Assembly: GCA_934746785.1 (NCBI GenBank)
Contig: CAKVFO010000001.1
Location: forward strand, 1 to 64,000
Reading direction: 5' to 3'
Length of the DNA stretch: 64,000 nt
From: an uncultured Clostridium sp.
GTDB lineage: Bacteria > Bacillota > Clostridia > Clostridiales > Clostridiaceae
Of the stretch, positions 1-9,875 are shown in pieces (positions within the stretch are counted from its first letter, which is position 1; each line of letters opens with the position of its first letter). Made by a program: the position numbers and the translations under genes. Below the pieces are notes generated by a model. It did no database searches, was not told the DNA's origin, and saw only the letters and a program-made list of their open reading frames with translations.

Positions 1-64
1 CTTAAGAACAGCTGAAGATATAGCTAAGTTAAGAGGAAAATCTGTTGAAGAAATATTAGGTTAG
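1..64 (+). CDS. rpsE: 30S ribosomal protein S5, C-terminal end (partial)
   Basis: Only the last 20 codons are in the window, read from base 2 and ending [11 protein letters not shown] at the TAG at 62-64. This tail, followed 13 nt later by rpmD, matches the end of S5 in the conserved spc operon order rpsE-rpmD-rplO-secY. S5 sits in the 30S subunit and helps decoding accuracy. The 5' part lies outside the window, so no start or domain can be judged. The call rests on the short tail plus gene order. Confidence 0.85.
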   Translation, partial: LRTAEDIAKLRGKSVEEILG

Positions 65-77
65 GAGGTATATTGCG

Positions 78-257
78 ATGGCAAAGTTAAGAGTTACATT
101 AGTAAAGAGCTTAATAGGTAGAAAGAAAGACCATATCGCTACTGCAAATGCCCTTGGACTTAAGAAGATTGGTAAGACAGTAGAACATGAGGGAACTCCT
201 CAAATACAAGGTATGATTAACAAGATAGATTACTTATTAAAAGTAGAAGAAGTATAA
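78..257 (+). CDS. rpmD: 50S ribosomal protein L30
   Basis: A 59-residue protein starting [11 protein letters not shown] with the L30 signature of a short bacterial protein ([17 protein letters not shown] in the middle). L30 is a small component of the large ribosomal subunit. The start is ATG at 78, preceded by AGGAGGT at 63-69 that overlaps the end of rpsE. The length is normal for bacterial L30. It lies between rpsE and rplO, as in most Firmicutes, and is surely co-transcribed with them. Confidence 0.95.
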   Translation: MAKLRVTLVKSLIGRKKDHIATANALGLKKIGKTVEHEGTPQIQGMINKIDYLLKVEEV

Positions 258-278
258 AAAAGAGGAGGTGCATTGAAT

Positions 279-719
279 ATGAAACTTCATGAATTAAGCC
301 CAGCAGCTGGTAGCAGAAAAGCTCCTAAAAGAGTTGGTAGAGGTACTGGTTCTGGATTAGGAAGAAACGCTGGAAAAGGTGAAAAAGGTCAAAAGGCTAG
401 ATCAGGCGGTGGAGTTAGACCTGGTTTTGAAGGGGGTCAAATGCCTCTTTATAGAAGACTTCCAAAGAGAGGTTTTACAAATATATTTGCTAAGAAGATT
501 GTTAGCATAAATGTTGACAGATTAAATATATTTGAAAACGGAACAGAAGTTACTCCAGAAGTTTTACTTGAAAGAAGAGTTATAAGTAAAGTAATGGACG
601 GAGTTAAGATATTAGGAAACGGAAACTTAGAAAAAAGCTTAACTATAAAAGGATGTAAGCTATCAAAGGCTGCTGTTGAAAAAGTTGAAGCAGCTGGAGG
701 AAAAGTTGAGGTGATTTAA
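279..719 (+). CDS. rplO: 50S ribosomal protein L15
   Basis: 146 residues starting [14 protein letters not shown]. The N-terminal half is the usual Gly/Arg/Lys-rich unstructured arm ([18 protein letters not shown]) that threads into 23S rRNA; the C-terminal half is the globular L15/L18e domain. The ATG at 279 is preferred to an in-frame TTG at 273 because GAGGAGGT at 262-269 is spaced correctly for 279. It is followed after one base by secY, whose ribosome-binding site lies in the end of this gene, so the two are probably translationally coupled. Confidence 0.96.
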   Translation: MKLHELSPAAGSRKAPKRVGRGTGSGLGRNAGKGEKGQKARSGGGVRPGFEGGQMPLYRRLPKRGFTNIFAKKIVSINVDRLNIFENGTEVTPEVLLERRVISKVMDGVKILGNGNLEKSLTIKGCKLSKAAVEKVEAAGGKVEVI

Positions 720-720
720 T

Positions 721-1998
721 ATGCTATCAACCCTACGTAATGCCTGGAAGGTCCCAGATTTGAGAAAAAAGTTTTTTTGGACAATTATTTTAATTGCTAT
801 TTTTAGGATGGGAACTCATATTCCTGTAGCAGGAATTGATTCAAGTTTTCTAAAACAACAAGTTTCTCAAAGTGGATTACTTGGTTTCTATGATTTAATA
901 TCTGGAGGAGCTTTTAGTAACTTCAGTATTTTAGCACTAGGTGTAATGCCATATATTAATGCTTCGATAATTATGCAATTGTTAACAATTGGTATACCTT
1001 CACTTGAGCAAATTCAAAAAGAAGGTGAAGAAGGTAGAAAAAAGATACAACAATGGACACGTTATTTAGCTATTGTTATAGCAATTACTCTTTCTTATGG
1101 AGTAGTTGCATCTCTATCACAAAAGGGTGGCACTAACGGAATGACAACTCCTCAGTATTTAATAGTATTACTTTCTTTAATTGTTGGATCTACGTTTTGT
1201 ATATGGCTTGGAGACCAAATTACAGTCAAAGGTTTTGGAAATGGAACATCTATTTTAATATTTGTAAATATTATTTCTAGATTACCACTTACAGTGGCTA
1301 GAGTGTTTCAATTAAAACAAGCTGGAACTGTAACAATTGTGGAATTAGCACTATTTTGTGTGGGTGCAGCTGTACTTCTAATTTCTGCAATTTATTTCAG
1401 CTTAGCTGAAAGAAGAATACCTGTACAATATGCAGGTAAAGCTGTAGGAAATAGAGTTATGAAGGGACAGTCAACACATATTCCATTTAGCATCATTGGT
1501 GCAGCAGTTATTGCTATTATTTTTGCAATGTCTGTAATGGGATTCCCTGAAGCAGTTGCTAACTTTTTCCCAAATGCAGATTGGGCTCAATGGATACTTA
1601 CAAGTGATTATAGTATTTTTAATAAAAATACATGGATGTATCCTGTAGTTTATGCTGTATTAACTATATTCTTCACTTGGTTTTATAATGAAGTAACGTT
1701 AAAGCCTGATGAAATTGCAGAAAACTTAAATAAGTCTGCAGGATTTGTACCAGGTATTAGACCAGGTGAACAAACAACAAGATATTTTGAACGTATAGTT
1801 GCTAAAATATCAATTGTAGGAGGAATTTATGCTGCTATTTTAGCTATAATTCCAATACTTGTTGATTCGTATACGGATTTTGCAAACATTTCATTTGGCG
1901 CAACAGCAATACTTATCATTATTGGTGTAGCATTAGATTTTTCTAAGAGATTAGAATCACAAATGGTTATGCGTCATTATGAAGGTTTTCTTAAATAG
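721..1998 (+). CDS. secY: Preprotein translocase subunit SecY
   Basis: 425 residues, polytopic membrane protein with about ten hydrophobic segments, the length expected for SecY. Landmarks are the N-terminal [20 protein letters not shown], the plug region after IPVAGID, the GLGLSxYI-like segment replaced by [16 protein letters not shown], and the cytoplasmic loop [20 protein letters not shown] before TM9. SecY forms the protein-conducting channel with SecE and SecG and works with SecA and the signal recognition particle. It sits one base downstream of rplO and upstream of adk, the classical spc operon position. No defect is visible. Confidence 0.97.
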   Translation: MLSTLRNAWKVPDLRKKFFWTIILIAIFRMGTHIPVAGIDSSFLKQQVSQSGLLGFYDLISGGAFSNFSILALGVMPYINASIIMQLLTIGIPSLEQIQKEGEEGRKKIQQWTRYLAIVIAITLSYGVVASLSQKGGTNGMTTPQYLIVLLSLIVGSTFCIWLGDQITVKGFGNGTSILIFVNIISRLPLTVARVFQLKQAGTVTIVELALFCVGAAVLLISAIYFSLAERRIPVQYAGKAVGNRVMKGQSTHIPFSIIGAAVIAIIFAMSVMGFPEAVANFFPNADWAQWILTSDYSIFNKNTWMYPVVYAVLTIFFTWFYNEVTLKPDEIAENLNKSAGFVPGIRPGEQTTRYFERIVAKISIVGGIYAAILAIIPILVDSYTDFANISFGATAILIIIGVALDFSKRLESQMVMRHYEGFLK

Positions 1999-2024
1999 AT
2001 AATTTTAATATGGAGATGACGCCA

Positions 2025-2672
2025 GTGAAGATTGTATTATTAGGTCCTCCAGGAGCTGGAAAAGGAACACAAGCCAAATCAATTAGTAATAGATATTCAA
2101 TTCCACATATTTCAACAGGGGATATTTTCAGAAAGAATATTTCAGAGAATACTCCCTTAGGAATTGAAGCTAAAAGTTTTATGGATAATGGTCAGTTAGT
2201 ACCGGATGAAGTTACTATAAACATGGTTAAGGAAAGACTTAAGGAAGATGATTGTAAGAATGGTTATCTTTTGGATGGGTTTCCAAGAACAGTTAGTCAA
2301 GCGGAAGCTTTAGAGTCATTTTTAAATAATAGAAATGAAAGATTGAATACAGCTTTACTAATAGATGTACCAACTAATTTCATTTTAGAAAGAATGACAG
2401 GAAGAAGAGTCTGTCCTTCATGTGGAGCTAGTTATCATGTTAAGTTTAATCCAGCTGTTGATGGAAAGTGTGCACTTTGTGGAACAGAAGTTGTTCAAAG
2501 AAAAGATGATACTGAGGAAACAGTAAAAGAAAGACTTGATGTTTATGAAGAACAAACTCAACCACTAATTGATTTTTATAAAGGAAAAGAATTACTTTCA
2601 GTAGTGGATGGAACAAAAGCTATAAATGAAGTATTTGAAAATATATGTGATGTACTAGGAAAAACTAAATAA
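2025..2672 (+). CDS. adk: Adenylate kinase
   Basis: 215 residues. Catalyses ATP + AMP to 2 ADP in the cytosol. The P-loop [10 protein letters not shown] is at residues 7-16, followed by STGDIFR for AMP binding and the DGFPRT motif. The LID domain carries four cysteines (CPSC near 130 and CALC near 150), so this is the zinc-binding long form common in Gram-positive bacteria. I take the GTG at 2025, giving [10 protein letters not shown] as in orthologues, because GGAG at 2012-2015 fits it; ATGs at 2010 and 2016 would add five or three unusual residues. It overlaps map by one base (TAATG). Confidence 0.96.
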   Translation: MKIVLLGPPGAGKGTQAKSISNRYSIPHISTGDIFRKNISENTPLGIEAKSFMDNGQLVPDEVTINMVKERLKEDDCKNGYLLDGFPRTVSQAEALESFLNNRNERLNTALLIDVPTNFILERMTGRRVCPSCGASYHVKFNPAVDGKCALCGTEVVQRKDDTEETVKERLDVYEEQTQPLIDFYKGKELLSVVDGTKAINEVFENICDVLGKTK

Positions 2673-3418
2673 TGATTAAGTTGAAAAATAATTATGAAGT
2701 TGATTCTATGCGCAAAGCAGGTAAAATAGTAGCTGAAACTTTACAAGTTGTAGAGTTTAATATTAAGCCTGGTATCACAACTGCAGATCTTGATAGAATT
2801 GCAGAAGAATTTATTATTAACAGTGGTGCAATACCTTCATTTAAAGGTTTATATGGATTTCCAGCATCATTATGTATATCAGTAAATGATGAAGTAATAC
2901 ATGGAATACCTGGTTCTTATATCTTAAAAGATGGAGACATAGTTAGTGTTGATTGTGGCGCTTGCATTGAAGGATTTCATGGAGATGCTGCAAGAACATT
3001 TTCGGTAGGAAATGTATCAGACGATGCTAAAAGGTTAATAGAAGTTACTAAAAAAAGCTTTTTTGAGGGAATAAAAGTAGCTCAAGTAGGCAATAATTTG
3101 ACAGATATTTCATGTGAAATACAAAGATATGTTGAGTCATCAGGGTTTTCAGTTGTGAGAGATTATGTTGGGCATGGAATTGGTAGAAGTGTTCATGAAG
3201 ATCCTGATGTACCTAATTTCGGAAGATCAGGTAGAGGTCCTAAACTTGTAGAAGGCATGGTTTTAGCAATAGAGCCAATGGTGAATGCAGGGAGTTATAG
3301 GGTGAAAACTTTAAAAAATAGATGGACTGTTGTAACATGTGATAAAAGTTTATCAGCACATTATGAAAATACTGTTGCAATTTTACCAGATGGACCGGAA
3401 ATACTGACACTGATTTAA
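2672..3418 (+). CDS. map: Type I methionine aminopeptidase
   Basis: 248 residues. Removes the initiator methionine from nascent proteins; cytosolic, uses a two-metal centre. The expected ligands are visible: VDCGA (first Asp), HGDAARTF (second Asp), GHGIGRSVHEDP (His), AIEPM (Glu) and the last Glu in SAHYENTVAIL. The start ATG overlaps the adk stop by one base (TAATG), and no separate Shine-Dalgarno is seen, so translation is probably coupled to adk. The adk-map-infA order is standard for Firmicutes. Confidence 0.96.
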   Translation: MIKLKNNYEVDSMRKAGKIVAETLQVVEFNIKPGITTADLDRIAEEFIINSGAIPSFKGLYGFPASLCISVNDEVIHGIPGSYILKDGDIVSVDCGACIEGFHGDAARTFSVGNVSDDAKRLIEVTKKSFFEGIKVAQVGNNLTDISCEIQRYVESSGFSVVRDYVGHGIGRSVHEDPDVPNFGRSGRGPKLVEGMVLAIEPMVNAGSYRVKTLKNRWTVVTCDKSLSAHYENTVAILPDGPEILTLI

Positions 3419-3429
3419 ATAAAGTGTTG

Positions 3430-3473
3430 CTTAGTTATAAATCTGAAAGATAATATGTAAGATTTATACTAAG
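3430..3473 (+). other. Hairpin between map and the KOW gene
   Basis: Arms at 3430-3444 and 3460-3473 pair almost fully (one bulged T) around a 15-nt loop. No T-run follows, so it is unlikely to be a strong terminator. It may be an RNase processing or mRNA-stability element that separates the secY-adk-map segment from the downstream genes. Function is inference. Confidence 0.5.
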
Positions 3474-3496
3474 GTAATCATCGAGGTGAATAAAAT

Positions 3497-3778
3497 TTGC
3501 AGAACAATGACTTGATTGGAAAAGTAGTACGCTCTAAAGCTGGAAGAGATGAAAATCATTTATATGTAATTATTGGGCAGCTTGATAATGATTATGTTTT
3601 GATAGTTAATGGAAAGACAAAGACATTAGAAAAGCCTAAGAAGAAAAAAATTAAGCATTTAGATTTTTTAAATACAATAGATGATAAATTCAAAACAGCA
3701 ATAGATTTAAAGGATAAATGTACAGACTTAGAAATTAAGAGATTTTTAAAATTTGAAGGCATTGTTAAGGAGGGTTGA
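3497..3778 (+). CDS. KOW-domain RNA-binding protein (L14e-like)
   Basis: 93 residues starting at TTG 3497, with GAGGTGA at 3483-3489 at good spacing. The N-terminal part ([22 protein letters not shown]) is a KOW motif of the kind found in L14e-like proteins that sit between map and infA in many Clostridia and Bacilli. A basic patch [10 protein letters not shown] follows. The location in a ribosomal operon and the KOW fold suggest ribosome or RNA association, but the exact role is not established. It ends eight bases before the infA start; the infA ribosome-binding site is inside its last codons. Confidence 0.88.
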   Translation: MQNNDLIGKVVRSKAGRDENHLYVIIGQLDNDYVLIVNGKTKTLEKPKKKKIKHLDFLNTIDDKFKTAIDLKDKCTDLEIKRFLKFEGIVKEG

Positions 3779-3785
3779 TTACCTT

Positions 3786-4161
<376 letters not shown>

Positions 4162-4209
4162 TAGATAAATTTATTAGACAAAAAATACAGTTAAGGCATT
4201 TAAAATTTA

Positions 4210-4238
4210 TTGACTTTTATAGTAAAGTCAAATATGAT
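4210..4238 (+). promoter_or_regulatory. Internal sigma-A promoter upstream of rpsM
   Basis: TTGACT (4210-4215), a 17-nt spacer, then TATGAT (4233-4238): five of six matches at each hexamer and ideal spacing. It lies in the 213-nt gap between rpmJ and rpsM and would start a transcript near 4245, giving a leader of about 130 nt ahead of rpsM. An internal alpha-operon promoter at this place fits known Firmicutes organisation. Confidence 0.75.
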
Positions 4239-4265
4239 TATATAGGCATTAATTTAATAATTAGG

Positions 4266-4311
4266 TTTTAGGAGCGGCTGACATAGAGAGTTATCTCTCT
4301 TATGCCTAAAA
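4266..4311 (+). ncRNA. Structured leader upstream of rpsM (candidate r-protein autoregulatory element)
   Basis: An outer stem TTTTAGG (4266-4272) pairs with CCTAAAA (4305-4311). Inside it, CATAGAGAG (4282-4290) pairs with CTCTCTTATG (4295-4304, one bulged T) around a TTAT tetraloop. A 9-nt bulge, AGCGGCTGA, sits only on the 5' side. The asymmetric bulge between two stems looks like a protein-binding RNA rather than a terminator: the following T-rich stretch is interrupted by A. Position between a promoter and rpsM-rpsK-rpsD suggests feedback control by S4 or another ribosomal protein; this is inference. Confidence 0.5.
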
Positions 4312-4374
4312 TTTTATTATATACTATAAATCAACTTTTTAAGGCATTTTAATTACCAGGAGGTGTAAATTTCA

Positions 4375-4743
4375 ATGGCAAGAATTGCAGGTATCGATTT
4401 ACCAAGAGAAAAAAGAGTTGAGATTGGTTTAACTTATATATTTGGTATAGGATTATCAACTTCTCAAAAGATATTAGCTGTTACAGGAATCAATCCTGAT
4501 ACAAGAGTTAAAGATCTTTCAGAAGATGAAGTTAACGAAATCAGAACTTACATTAATAAAAACTTAAATGTTGAAGGTGACTTAAGAAGAGACGTTGCAT
4601 TAAACATTAAGAGATTACAAGAAATAGGATGCTATAGAGGAATTAGACATAGAAAAGGTCTTCCAGTAAGAGGACAAAAAACTAAGACAAATGCGAGAAC
4701 AAGAAAAGGTCCTAAGAAGACTATCGCAAATAAGAAGAAGTAA
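4375..4743 (+). CDS. rpsM: 30S ribosomal protein S13
   Basis: 122 residues, [26 protein letters not shown]..., with the helix-two-turn-helix N-terminal domain and the basic tail [15 protein letters not shown] that reaches into the decoding site. S13 contacts the P-site tRNA and bridges to the 50S subunit. CAGGAGGTG at 4358-4366 precedes the ATG. It is first in the rpsM-rpsK-rpsD-rpoA-rplQ segment served by the internal promoter above. A minus-strand open frame here is only a shadow of the Arg/Lys codons. Confidence 0.97.
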   Translation: MARIAGIDLPREKRVEIGLTYIFGIGLSTSQKILAVTGINPDTRVKDLSEDEVNEIRTYINKNLNVEGDLRRDVALNIKRLQEIGCYRGIRHRKGLPVRGQKTKTNARTRKGPKKTIANKKK

Positions 4744-4758
4744 TAAGGAGGGAAGATA

Positions 4759-5154
4759 ATGGCAGCTCAAAAGGTTAAAAAGACTAGAAGAAGAAAAGAA
4801 AGAAAAAACGTTGAGCATGGTGCAGCACACATCAAGTCAACTTTCAATAACTCAATTGTTACTTTAACAGATGCAGCAGGAAATGCATTATCGTGGTCAA
4901 GTGCAGGAGCTTTAGGATTCAGAGGATCTAAGAAGAGCACTCCTTTCGCAGCACAAATGGCAGCAGAAACTGCAGCTAAAGCAGCAATGGAACATGGATT
5001 AAAGAGCATTGAAGTATATGTTAAAGGACCAGGTGCAGGTAGAGAAGCAGCAATAAGATCTTTACAAGCAGCTGGATTAGAAGTAACTTTAATTAAAGAT
5101 GTTACTCCAATTCCACACAACGGATGTAGACCACCAAAAAGAAGAAGAGTCTAG
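4759..5154 (+). CDS. rpsK: 30S ribosomal protein S11
   Basis: 131 residues starting [21 protein letters not shown]. Conserved S11 elements include [16 protein letters not shown], the [14 protein letters not shown] segment and the C-terminal [16 protein letters not shown]11 forms part of the platform of the 30S subunit near the mRNA exit. AAGGAGGGA precedes the ATG. It is 15 nt after rpsM and 27 nt before rpsD. Confidence 0.97.
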   Translation: MAAQKVKKTRRRKERKNVEHGAAHIKSTFNNSIVTLTDAAGNALSWSSAGALGFRGSKKSTPFAAQMAAETAAKAAMEHGLKSIEVYVKGPGAGREAAIRSLQAAGLEVTLIKDVTPIPHNGCRPPKRRRV

Positions 5155-5181
5155 TACGGACCAAAACAGGAGGTGTAATTA

Positions 5182-5802
5182 ATGGCAAGATATACTGGAG
5201 CTACATGTAGATTATGTAGAAGAGAAGGTATGAAATTATTCCTTAAAGGGGATAGATGTTATACAGATAAATGTGCTTTTGCTAGAAGAAGTTATGCACC
5301 AGGACAACATGGAGCAGACAAGAAAAAAATCTCTGGATACGGTGTTCAATTAAGAGAAAAGCAAAAAGCAAAAAGAATATATGGTGTTTTAGAAAGTCAA
5401 TTCAGAACTTACTATGAAAAGGCTGAACACTTAAGAGGAATTACAGGTGAAAACCTACTTAGATTACTAGAATTAAGACTTGATAACGTAGTTTATAGAT
5501 TAGGTTACGGTGCATCAAGAAATGAAGCTAGACAATTAGTAACTCATGGACATTTCTTAGTAAATGGTAAGAAAGTTGATATCGCTTCATATAAAGTATC
5601 AGTTAATGATGTAATAACTGTTTCTGAAAAGAGCAGAGGAAGCGAAAAATTCAAGACTTTTGCTGAAAATCCAAAAACATTACCAAAATGGTTAGAAGCA
5701 AATGTTGAAAACTACGAAGGCAAAGTAGTTGCTGAACCAACAAGAGAAGATATTGATGTTCCAGTTAATGAAACTCTTATCGTTGAGTTATACAGCAAGT
5801 AA
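5182..5802 (+). CDS. rpsD: 30S ribosomal protein S4
   Basis: 206 residues. It carries four N-terminal cysteines (CRLCRREG then [11 protein letters not shown]), so this is the zinc-binding C+ form of S4, followed by an S4 RNA-binding domain around [25 protein letters not shown]4 nucleates 16S rRNA folding and in Bacillus represses its own mRNA. CAGGAGGTG precedes the ATG at 5182. Here rpsD is inside the alpha operon between rpsK and rpoA, as in Clostridia, not a stand-alone gene as in B. subtilis. Confidence 0.97.
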   Translation: MARYTGATCRLCRREGMKLFLKGDRCYTDKCAFARRSYAPGQHGADKKKISGYGVQLREKQKAKRIYGVLESQFRTYYEKAEHLRGITGENLLRLLELRLDNVVYRLGYGASRNEARQLVTHGHFLVNGKKVDIASYKVSVNDVITVSEKSRGSEKFKTFAENPKTLPKWLEANVENYEGKVVAEPTREDIDVPVNETLIVELYSK

Positions 5803-5809
5803 TATATAA

Positions 5810-5846
5810 ATATTTGCTGTATAAATTTATTTATTACAGCAAATAT
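5810..5846 (+). other. Perfect 12-bp hairpin between rpsD and rpoA
   Basis: ATATTTGCTGTA (5810-5821) is exactly complementary to TACAGCAAATAT (5835-5846), with a 13-nt loop. It begins eight bases after the rpsD stop and has no T-run, so it is more likely a processing or mRNA-protection element than a terminator. It could set different levels of rpoA and the upstream ribosomal genes. Confidence 0.6.
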
Positions 5847-5899
5847 AGAATAAGTTGCCCTCAGAAGGTTGCCATTTTAATAATAAGGAGGGTTTGTGT

Positions 5900-6847
5900 A
5901 TGTTAGAAATAGAAAAGCCAATAATCGAGTGTGTAGAAGCGAATGAGGATGGTACTTATGGAAAATATGTAGTTGAACCTTTAGAAAGAGGATATGGAAT
6001 TACTTTAGGTAATGCGCTTAGAAGAATTTTATTATCATCTTTACCAGGTGCAGCAACAACATCTGTTAAAATAGATGGAGTACTTCATGAATTCTCTACT
6101 GTACAAGGAGTTAAGGAAGATGTTACAGAATTAATTCTTAACATAAAAGCTTTAGCTTTAAGAATGAATGGTGAAGGTCCAAAGACTATATATATAGACG
6201 CTAAAGGACCAGGCGTTGTAACAGGCGCAGATATAAAGACTGACGGAGATGTTGAGGTTGTTAATAAAGATTTACATATTGCAACACTTGATGATGACGG
6301 AAGACTTTATATGGAATTAACAGTTAACAAGGGAAGAGGATATGTAACTCAAAATAAAAATAAGAGTGAAGATTTACCGATTTCTGCAATTGCTGTAGAT
6401 TCAATATACACACCAGTAAAAAGAGTTAACTTTACTGTAGAAAATACAAGAGTTGGTCAGATTACTGATTATGATAAGTTAACACTAGAAATATGGACTA
6501 ATGGTACTATAAAAATTGATGAAGCGATAAGTTTATCAGCTAAAATTCTTATAGAACACTTTAAGTTATTCATGTCATTAACAAATAATACTAATGATGT
6601 TGAGATAATGATAGAAAAAGAAGAAGATAAAAAGGAAAAAGTACTAGAAATGACTGTTGAAGAGCTTGATTTATCAGTTAGATCATATAACTGTTTAAAG
6701 AGAGCAGGAATCAATACTGTTCAAGAACTTGCAACAAGATCTATGGACGATATGATGAAAGTTAGAAATCTAGGAAAGAAATCCTTAGAAGAAGTTGAAC
6801 ATAAACTTAAAGAGTTAGGTTTATCGTTAAAACTAAACGACGAGTAA
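5900..6847 (+). CDS. rpoA: DNA-directed RNA polymerase alpha subunit
   Basis: 315 residues, the normal length. The N-terminal dimerisation domain contains [19 protein letters not shown]; an acidic linker ([14 protein letters not shown]) leads to the C-terminal domain with the two helix-hairpin-helix elements ([16 protein letters not shown] and [15 protein letters not shown]) that bind UP-element DNA and activators. AAGGAGGG at 5885-5892 precedes ATG 5900; longer in-frame starts add an unrelated extension. It is followed 14 nt later by rplQ. Confidence 0.98.
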   Translation: MLEIEKPIIECVEANEDGTYGKYVVEPLERGYGITLGNALRRILLSSLPGAATTSVKIDGVLHEFSTVQGVKEDVTELILNIKALALRMNGEGPKTIYIDAKGPGVVTGADIKTDGDVEVVNKDLHIATLDDDGRLYMELTVNKGRGYVTQNKNKSEDLPISAIAVDSIYTPVKRVNFTVENTRVGQITDYDKLTLEIWTNGTIKIDEAISLSAKILIEHFKLFMSLTNNTNDVEIMIEKEEDKKEKVLEMTVEELDLSVRSYNCLKRAGINTVQELATRSMDDMMKVRNLGKKSLEEVEHKLKELGLSLKLNDE

Positions 6848-6861
6848 GGAGGTAAAAATCC

Positions 6862-7203
6862 ATGGCAGGTTATCGTAAGTTAGGTCTACCTACAGACCAA
6901 AGAAAAGCTATGCTTAGAGGTCTTGTAACAAGCTTTTTAAAGTATGGTAAAATAGAAACAACTGAAACTAGAGCTAAGGAAACTAGAAGTATTGCAGAAA
7001 AAATGATCACTCTTGCTAAGAGAGGAGATCTTCATGCAAGAAGACAAGTTTTATCTTATGTTCAAGAAGAAGCAGTTGTTAAAAATCTTTTTGATAATAT
7101 AGCTCCACAATACGCTGAAAGAAACGGTGGATATACTAGAATGTATAAAAAAGGTCCTAGAAGAGGGGACGGAGCTGAAGTAGTTATACTTGAATTAGTA
7201 TAA
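6862..7203 (+). CDS. rplQ: 50S ribosomal protein L17
   Basis: 113 residues beginning [21 protein letters not shown], the L17 N-terminus, and ending [15 protein letters not shown]17 lies at the polypeptide exit of the 50S subunit. AAGGAGGT at 6846-6853 precedes the ATG. It closes the ribosomal operon; a strong hairpin terminator begins eight bases after its stop codon. Confidence 0.97.
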   Translation: MAGYRKLGLPTDQRKAMLRGLVTSFLKYGKIETTETRAKETRSIAEKMITLAKRGDLHARRQVLSYVQEEAVVKNLFDNIAPQYAERNGGYTRMYKKGPRRGDGAEVVILELV

Positions 7204-7210
7204 TTAATTA

Positions 7211-7243
7211 GGGGATTAAGTTTTTGCTTAATCCCCATTTTAT
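7211..7243 (+). terminator. Terminator after rplQ
   Basis: GGGGATTAAG (7211-7220) pairs perfectly with CTTAATCCCC (7227-7236) around a 6-nt loop, followed by ATTTTAT. It ends the long ribosomal operon. Confidence 0.85.
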
Positions 7244-7281
7244 GATATATAATTATTTTATATATTATAGAGGAGATAGTT

Positions 7282-7326
7282 ATGATCTTTGTTTACGTAA
7301 ATAGATATCTTTTGTATAATATATAA
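7282..7326 (+). CDS. Possible 14-codon leader peptide upstream of ecfA1
   Basis: ATG at 7282, preceded by AGGAGA at 7271-7276, opens a frame of 14 codons (MIFVYVNRYLLYNI) that ends 28 nt before ecfA1. Its initiation signal is as good as many real genes here. No amino-acid run or attenuator that would explain regulation is seen, so it may be a chance frame in the 5' leader. Confidence 0.25.
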   Translation: MIFVYVNRYLLYNI

Positions 7327-7354
7327 AAGTTAGTAGATAATTTGGAGGAATTAT

Positions 7355-8206
7355 ATGAGTGAAGATATGATAAGATTCCAAGGTGTAACATATAAGTACA
7401 CTTCTATAGAAGATGATAATGAAGTAGAAAGATATGCTGTAAAAGGAATAGACTTAGAAGTTAAAAAAGGTGAATTTCTTGTTGTATTAGGTCATAATGG
7501 TTCGGGGAAATCGACTATTGCTAAACACATAAATGCATTAGTTCAGCCAAGTTCAGGAACAGTTATTATTGACGGAATGGATACTTCAAAAGAAGAGAAT
7601 TTATGGGAAATTAGAAGTAAAGCAGGAATGGTATTTCAAAATCCTGACAATCAATTAGTTGCTACAATAGTAGAAGAAGATGTTGCTTTTGGTCCTGAAA
7701 ATTTAGGGATAGATCCTAAAGAAATAAGAAAACGTGTAGATGATAGTCTTGAAAAGGTAGGAATGAGTGAGTATAAACGTCATGCACCTCATCTATTATC
7801 AGGAGGCCAAAAGCAAAGAATTGCTATTGCTGGAGTTCTTGCAATGCAACCTGATTGTATTGTATTTGATGAGCCAACTGCAATGCTTGATCCAAGTGGA
7901 AGAAAAGATGTTATGAATAGTATAATTGATTTAAATAAAAATTATGGAATAACTATAGTTTTAATTACTCATTATATGGATGAAGCAGCAATGGGAGATA
8001 GAATTGTTGTTGTTGATGATGGAAAAATAATTATGGAGGGAGTACCTAAGAAAGTATTCTCTCAAGTGGAAACTATGAAAAAAATAGGATTAGATGTTCC
8101 ACAGGTTACTGAGCTTTCGTATGAGTTAAGAAAAGAAGGTATAGATATAGATTCTGAAATATTAAATATAGATGAGATGGTGGATGCATTATGTCAATTA
8201 AGATAG
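7355..8206 (+). CDS. ecfA1: Energy-coupling factor transporter ATPase EcfA1
   Basis: 283 residues, ABC-type ATPase of a group II ECF vitamin transporter. Walker [10 protein letters not shown] near 47-55, Q-loop [10 protein letters not shown], signature LLSGGQKQR near 147, Walker B CIVFDEPT and switch His in LITHYMDEA are all present. With EcfA2 and the membrane protein EcfT it forms a shared energising module used by several substrate-specific S components coded elsewhere. TTGGAGGA precedes ATG 7355. Its last 16 nt overlap ecfA2, implying coupled translation. Confidence 0.95.
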   Translation: MSEDMIRFQGVTYKYTSIEDDNEVERYAVKGIDLEVKKGEFLVVLGHNGSGKSTIAKHINALVQPSSGTVIIDGMDTSKEENLWEIRSKAGMVFQNPDNQLVATIVEEDVAFGPENLGIDPKEIRKRVDDSLEKVGMSEYKRHAPHLLSGGQKQRIAIAGVLAMQPDCIVFDEPTAMLDPSGRKDVMNSIIDLNKNYGITIVLITHYMDEAAMGDRIVVVDDGKIIMEGVPKKVFSQVETMKKIGLDVPQVTELSYELRKEGIDIDSEILNIDEMVDALCQLR

Positions 8207-9048
8207 AAAATTTAACACATGTATATATGCAAAATGGTCCTTTTGAAAAGAGAGCTTTGGATAATGTTAATTTGGAAATTAAAGATGGGGATTTTGTAGC
8301 CATAATTGGTCACACAGGTTCAGGGAAATCTACATTAATCCAACATATGAATGGATTACTTAAAGCTACTGAAGGGCATATTTTTATAGATGATGTTGAT
8401 ATAACCAAGAAGGATGTTAAGTTAACGGATATAAGAAAAAAGGTAGGGTTAGTTTTTCAATATTCAGAATATCAATTATTTGAAGAAACTATTGAAAAAG
8501 ATATCGCTTTTGGACCAAGAAATCTTGGATTAAGTAATGAAGAAATTAATAAGAGAGTAATTAAGGCTATGAATATGGTAGGACTTAATTATGAAACTTT
8601 TAAGGATAAGTCTCCATTTGATTTAAGTGGAGGTCAAAAGAGAAGAGTGGCAATAGCAGGTGTTATTGCAATGGAACCAAAAGTGTTAATTTTAGATGAA
8701 CCAACTGCAGGTTTAGATCCTAAAGGTAGAGATGATATTTTAGCTCAGATAAGAAAACTTCATGATGAGTTTGGAATGACAATAATATTAGTAAGTCACA
8801 GTATGGAGGATGTAGCTAAGATTGCTCAAAAAGTTATTGTTATGGATAAGGGAAAAGTTGCTCTTAAAGGAACACCTGAAGAGGTATTTAAAGAAGTTGA
8901 AAAGCTTGAAGAGATAGGATTGGCAGTGCCTCAGGTTACATATTTAATGAAAGCATTAAAAGAAAGAGGTTTTAATGTATCAGATAATGCTTATACTATT
9001 GAACAAGCTAAAAGAGAAATTTTAAGAGTGCTAAAGAGCAATAAGTAA
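8191..9048 (+). CDS. ecfA2: Energy-coupling factor transporter ATPase EcfA2
   Basis: 285 residues, paralogue of the preceding gene. Walker [11 protein letters not shown]-loop [10 protein letters not shown], signature LSGGQKRR, Walker [11 protein letters not shown] and switch VSHSMEDV are intact. EcfA1 and EcfA2 form a heterodimer that drives EcfT. The start lies inside ecfA1 (ATG 8191, with GGTGGATG just upstream), and ecfT follows after 13 nt with its own AAGGAGGA. Order ecfA1-ecfA2-ecfT-truA downstream of rplQ is a standard Firmicutes cluster. Confidence 0.95.
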   Translation: MSIKIENLTHVYMQNGPFEKRALDNVNLEIKDGDFVAIIGHTGSGKSTLIQHMNGLLKATEGHIFIDDVDITKKDVKLTDIRKKVGLVFQYSEYQLFEETIEKDIAFGPRNLGLSNEEINKRVIKAMNMVGLNYETFKDKSPFDLSGGQKRRVAIAGVIAMEPKVLILDEPTAGLDPKGRDDILAQIRKLHDEFGMTIILVSHSMEDVAKIAQKVIVMDKGKVALKGTPEEVFKEVEKLEEIGLAVPQVTYLMKALKERGFNVSDNAYTIEQAKREILRVLKSNK

Positions 9049-9061
9049 GGAGGAAGAAGAT

Positions 9062-9865
9062 ATGTTGCAAGATATAACTATAGGCCAATATATACCTGGA
9101 GAATCTTTTACTCATAAGCTTGATCCAAGAACTAAGATTATTATTTCAATCTTATTTATTGTTTCTTTATTTGTTATAAACAAGTTTCCAGGATATTTAT
9201 TAGTTATTGCTTTTTTAGGAGCTATAATTATTAATTCCAAGGTTCCTTTAAGATTTATTGTTAAAGGTTTAAAGCCTATTTTATTTTTAGTATTGATTAC
9301 GGGAATTTTAAATATATTCATGATTAAAGGAACAGAAGAAACTCTTTTGTTTCATTTAGGATTTTTAAATGTTTATGAGGAAGGTTTAAGCACTGCAGCA
9401 TTTATGGCTTTAAGATTAGTGTTTTTAATAGTTGGCACATCTATGTTGACTTTAACTACATCACCTATAGAATTAACAGATGGTATAGAAAGATTGCTTA
9501 GACCCATAGGAAAGACTTTAGCTCATGAATTAGCTATGATGATGACAATAGCTTTAAGATTTATCCCTACGCTAATGGAAGAAACGGATAAGATAATAAA
9601 AGCACAGGAAGCAAGAGGTGCTGATTTTGACTCAGGAAATATAATTCAAAAGGCTAAAAGTTTAATACCTATTTTAGTACCTTTATTTATTAGTTCATTT
9701 AGAAGAGCTGATGAGTTAGCTATGGCTATGGAGTCAAGATGTTATAGAGGTGGAGCGGGAAGAACAAGAATGAAAGAATTAAAATATTCTTTTAGGGATG
9801 TAGTAGCTTATGGAATTTTTATGATTTTATTTATATCAAGTTTTGTTATAAGATTTGCACTATAA
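9062..9865 (+). CDS. ecfT: Energy-coupling factor transporter transmembrane protein EcfT
   Basis: 267 residues with about six hydrophobic segments and the two cytoplasmic coupling motifs EcfT uses to grip the ATPases: a first AQEARGADF (near 180) and a second [10 protein letters not shown] (near 223), both of the A-x-x-x-R-G type. EcfT transmits ATP hydrolysis to interchangeable S components. The N-terminus [17 protein letters not shown] is typical. AAGGAGGA at 9048-9055 precedes ATG 9062. Confidence 0.95.
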   Translation: MLQDITIGQYIPGESFTHKLDPRTKIIISILFIVSLFVINKFPGYLLVIAFLGAIIINSKVPLRFIVKGLKPILFLVLITGILNIFMIKGTEETLLFHLGFLNVYEEGLSTAAFMALRLVFLIVGTSMLTLTTSPIELTDGIERLLRPIGKTLAHELAMMMTIALRFIPTLMEETDKIIKAQEARGADFDSGNIIQKAKSLIPILVPLFISSFRRADELAMAMESRCYRGGAGRTRMKELKYSFRDVVAYGIFMILFISSFVIRFAL

Positions 9866-9875
9866 GAGGTTTTTT

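Noticed and set aside
4767..5120. Long minus-strand open frame opposite rpsK
   Set aside because: It mirrors the codon pattern of the highly conserved S11 gene and has no ribosome-binding site; a shadow.
7205..7245. L17 downstream-element RNA after rplQ
   Set aside because: The sequence is fully explained by a simple terminator hairpin; no further structure is visible.
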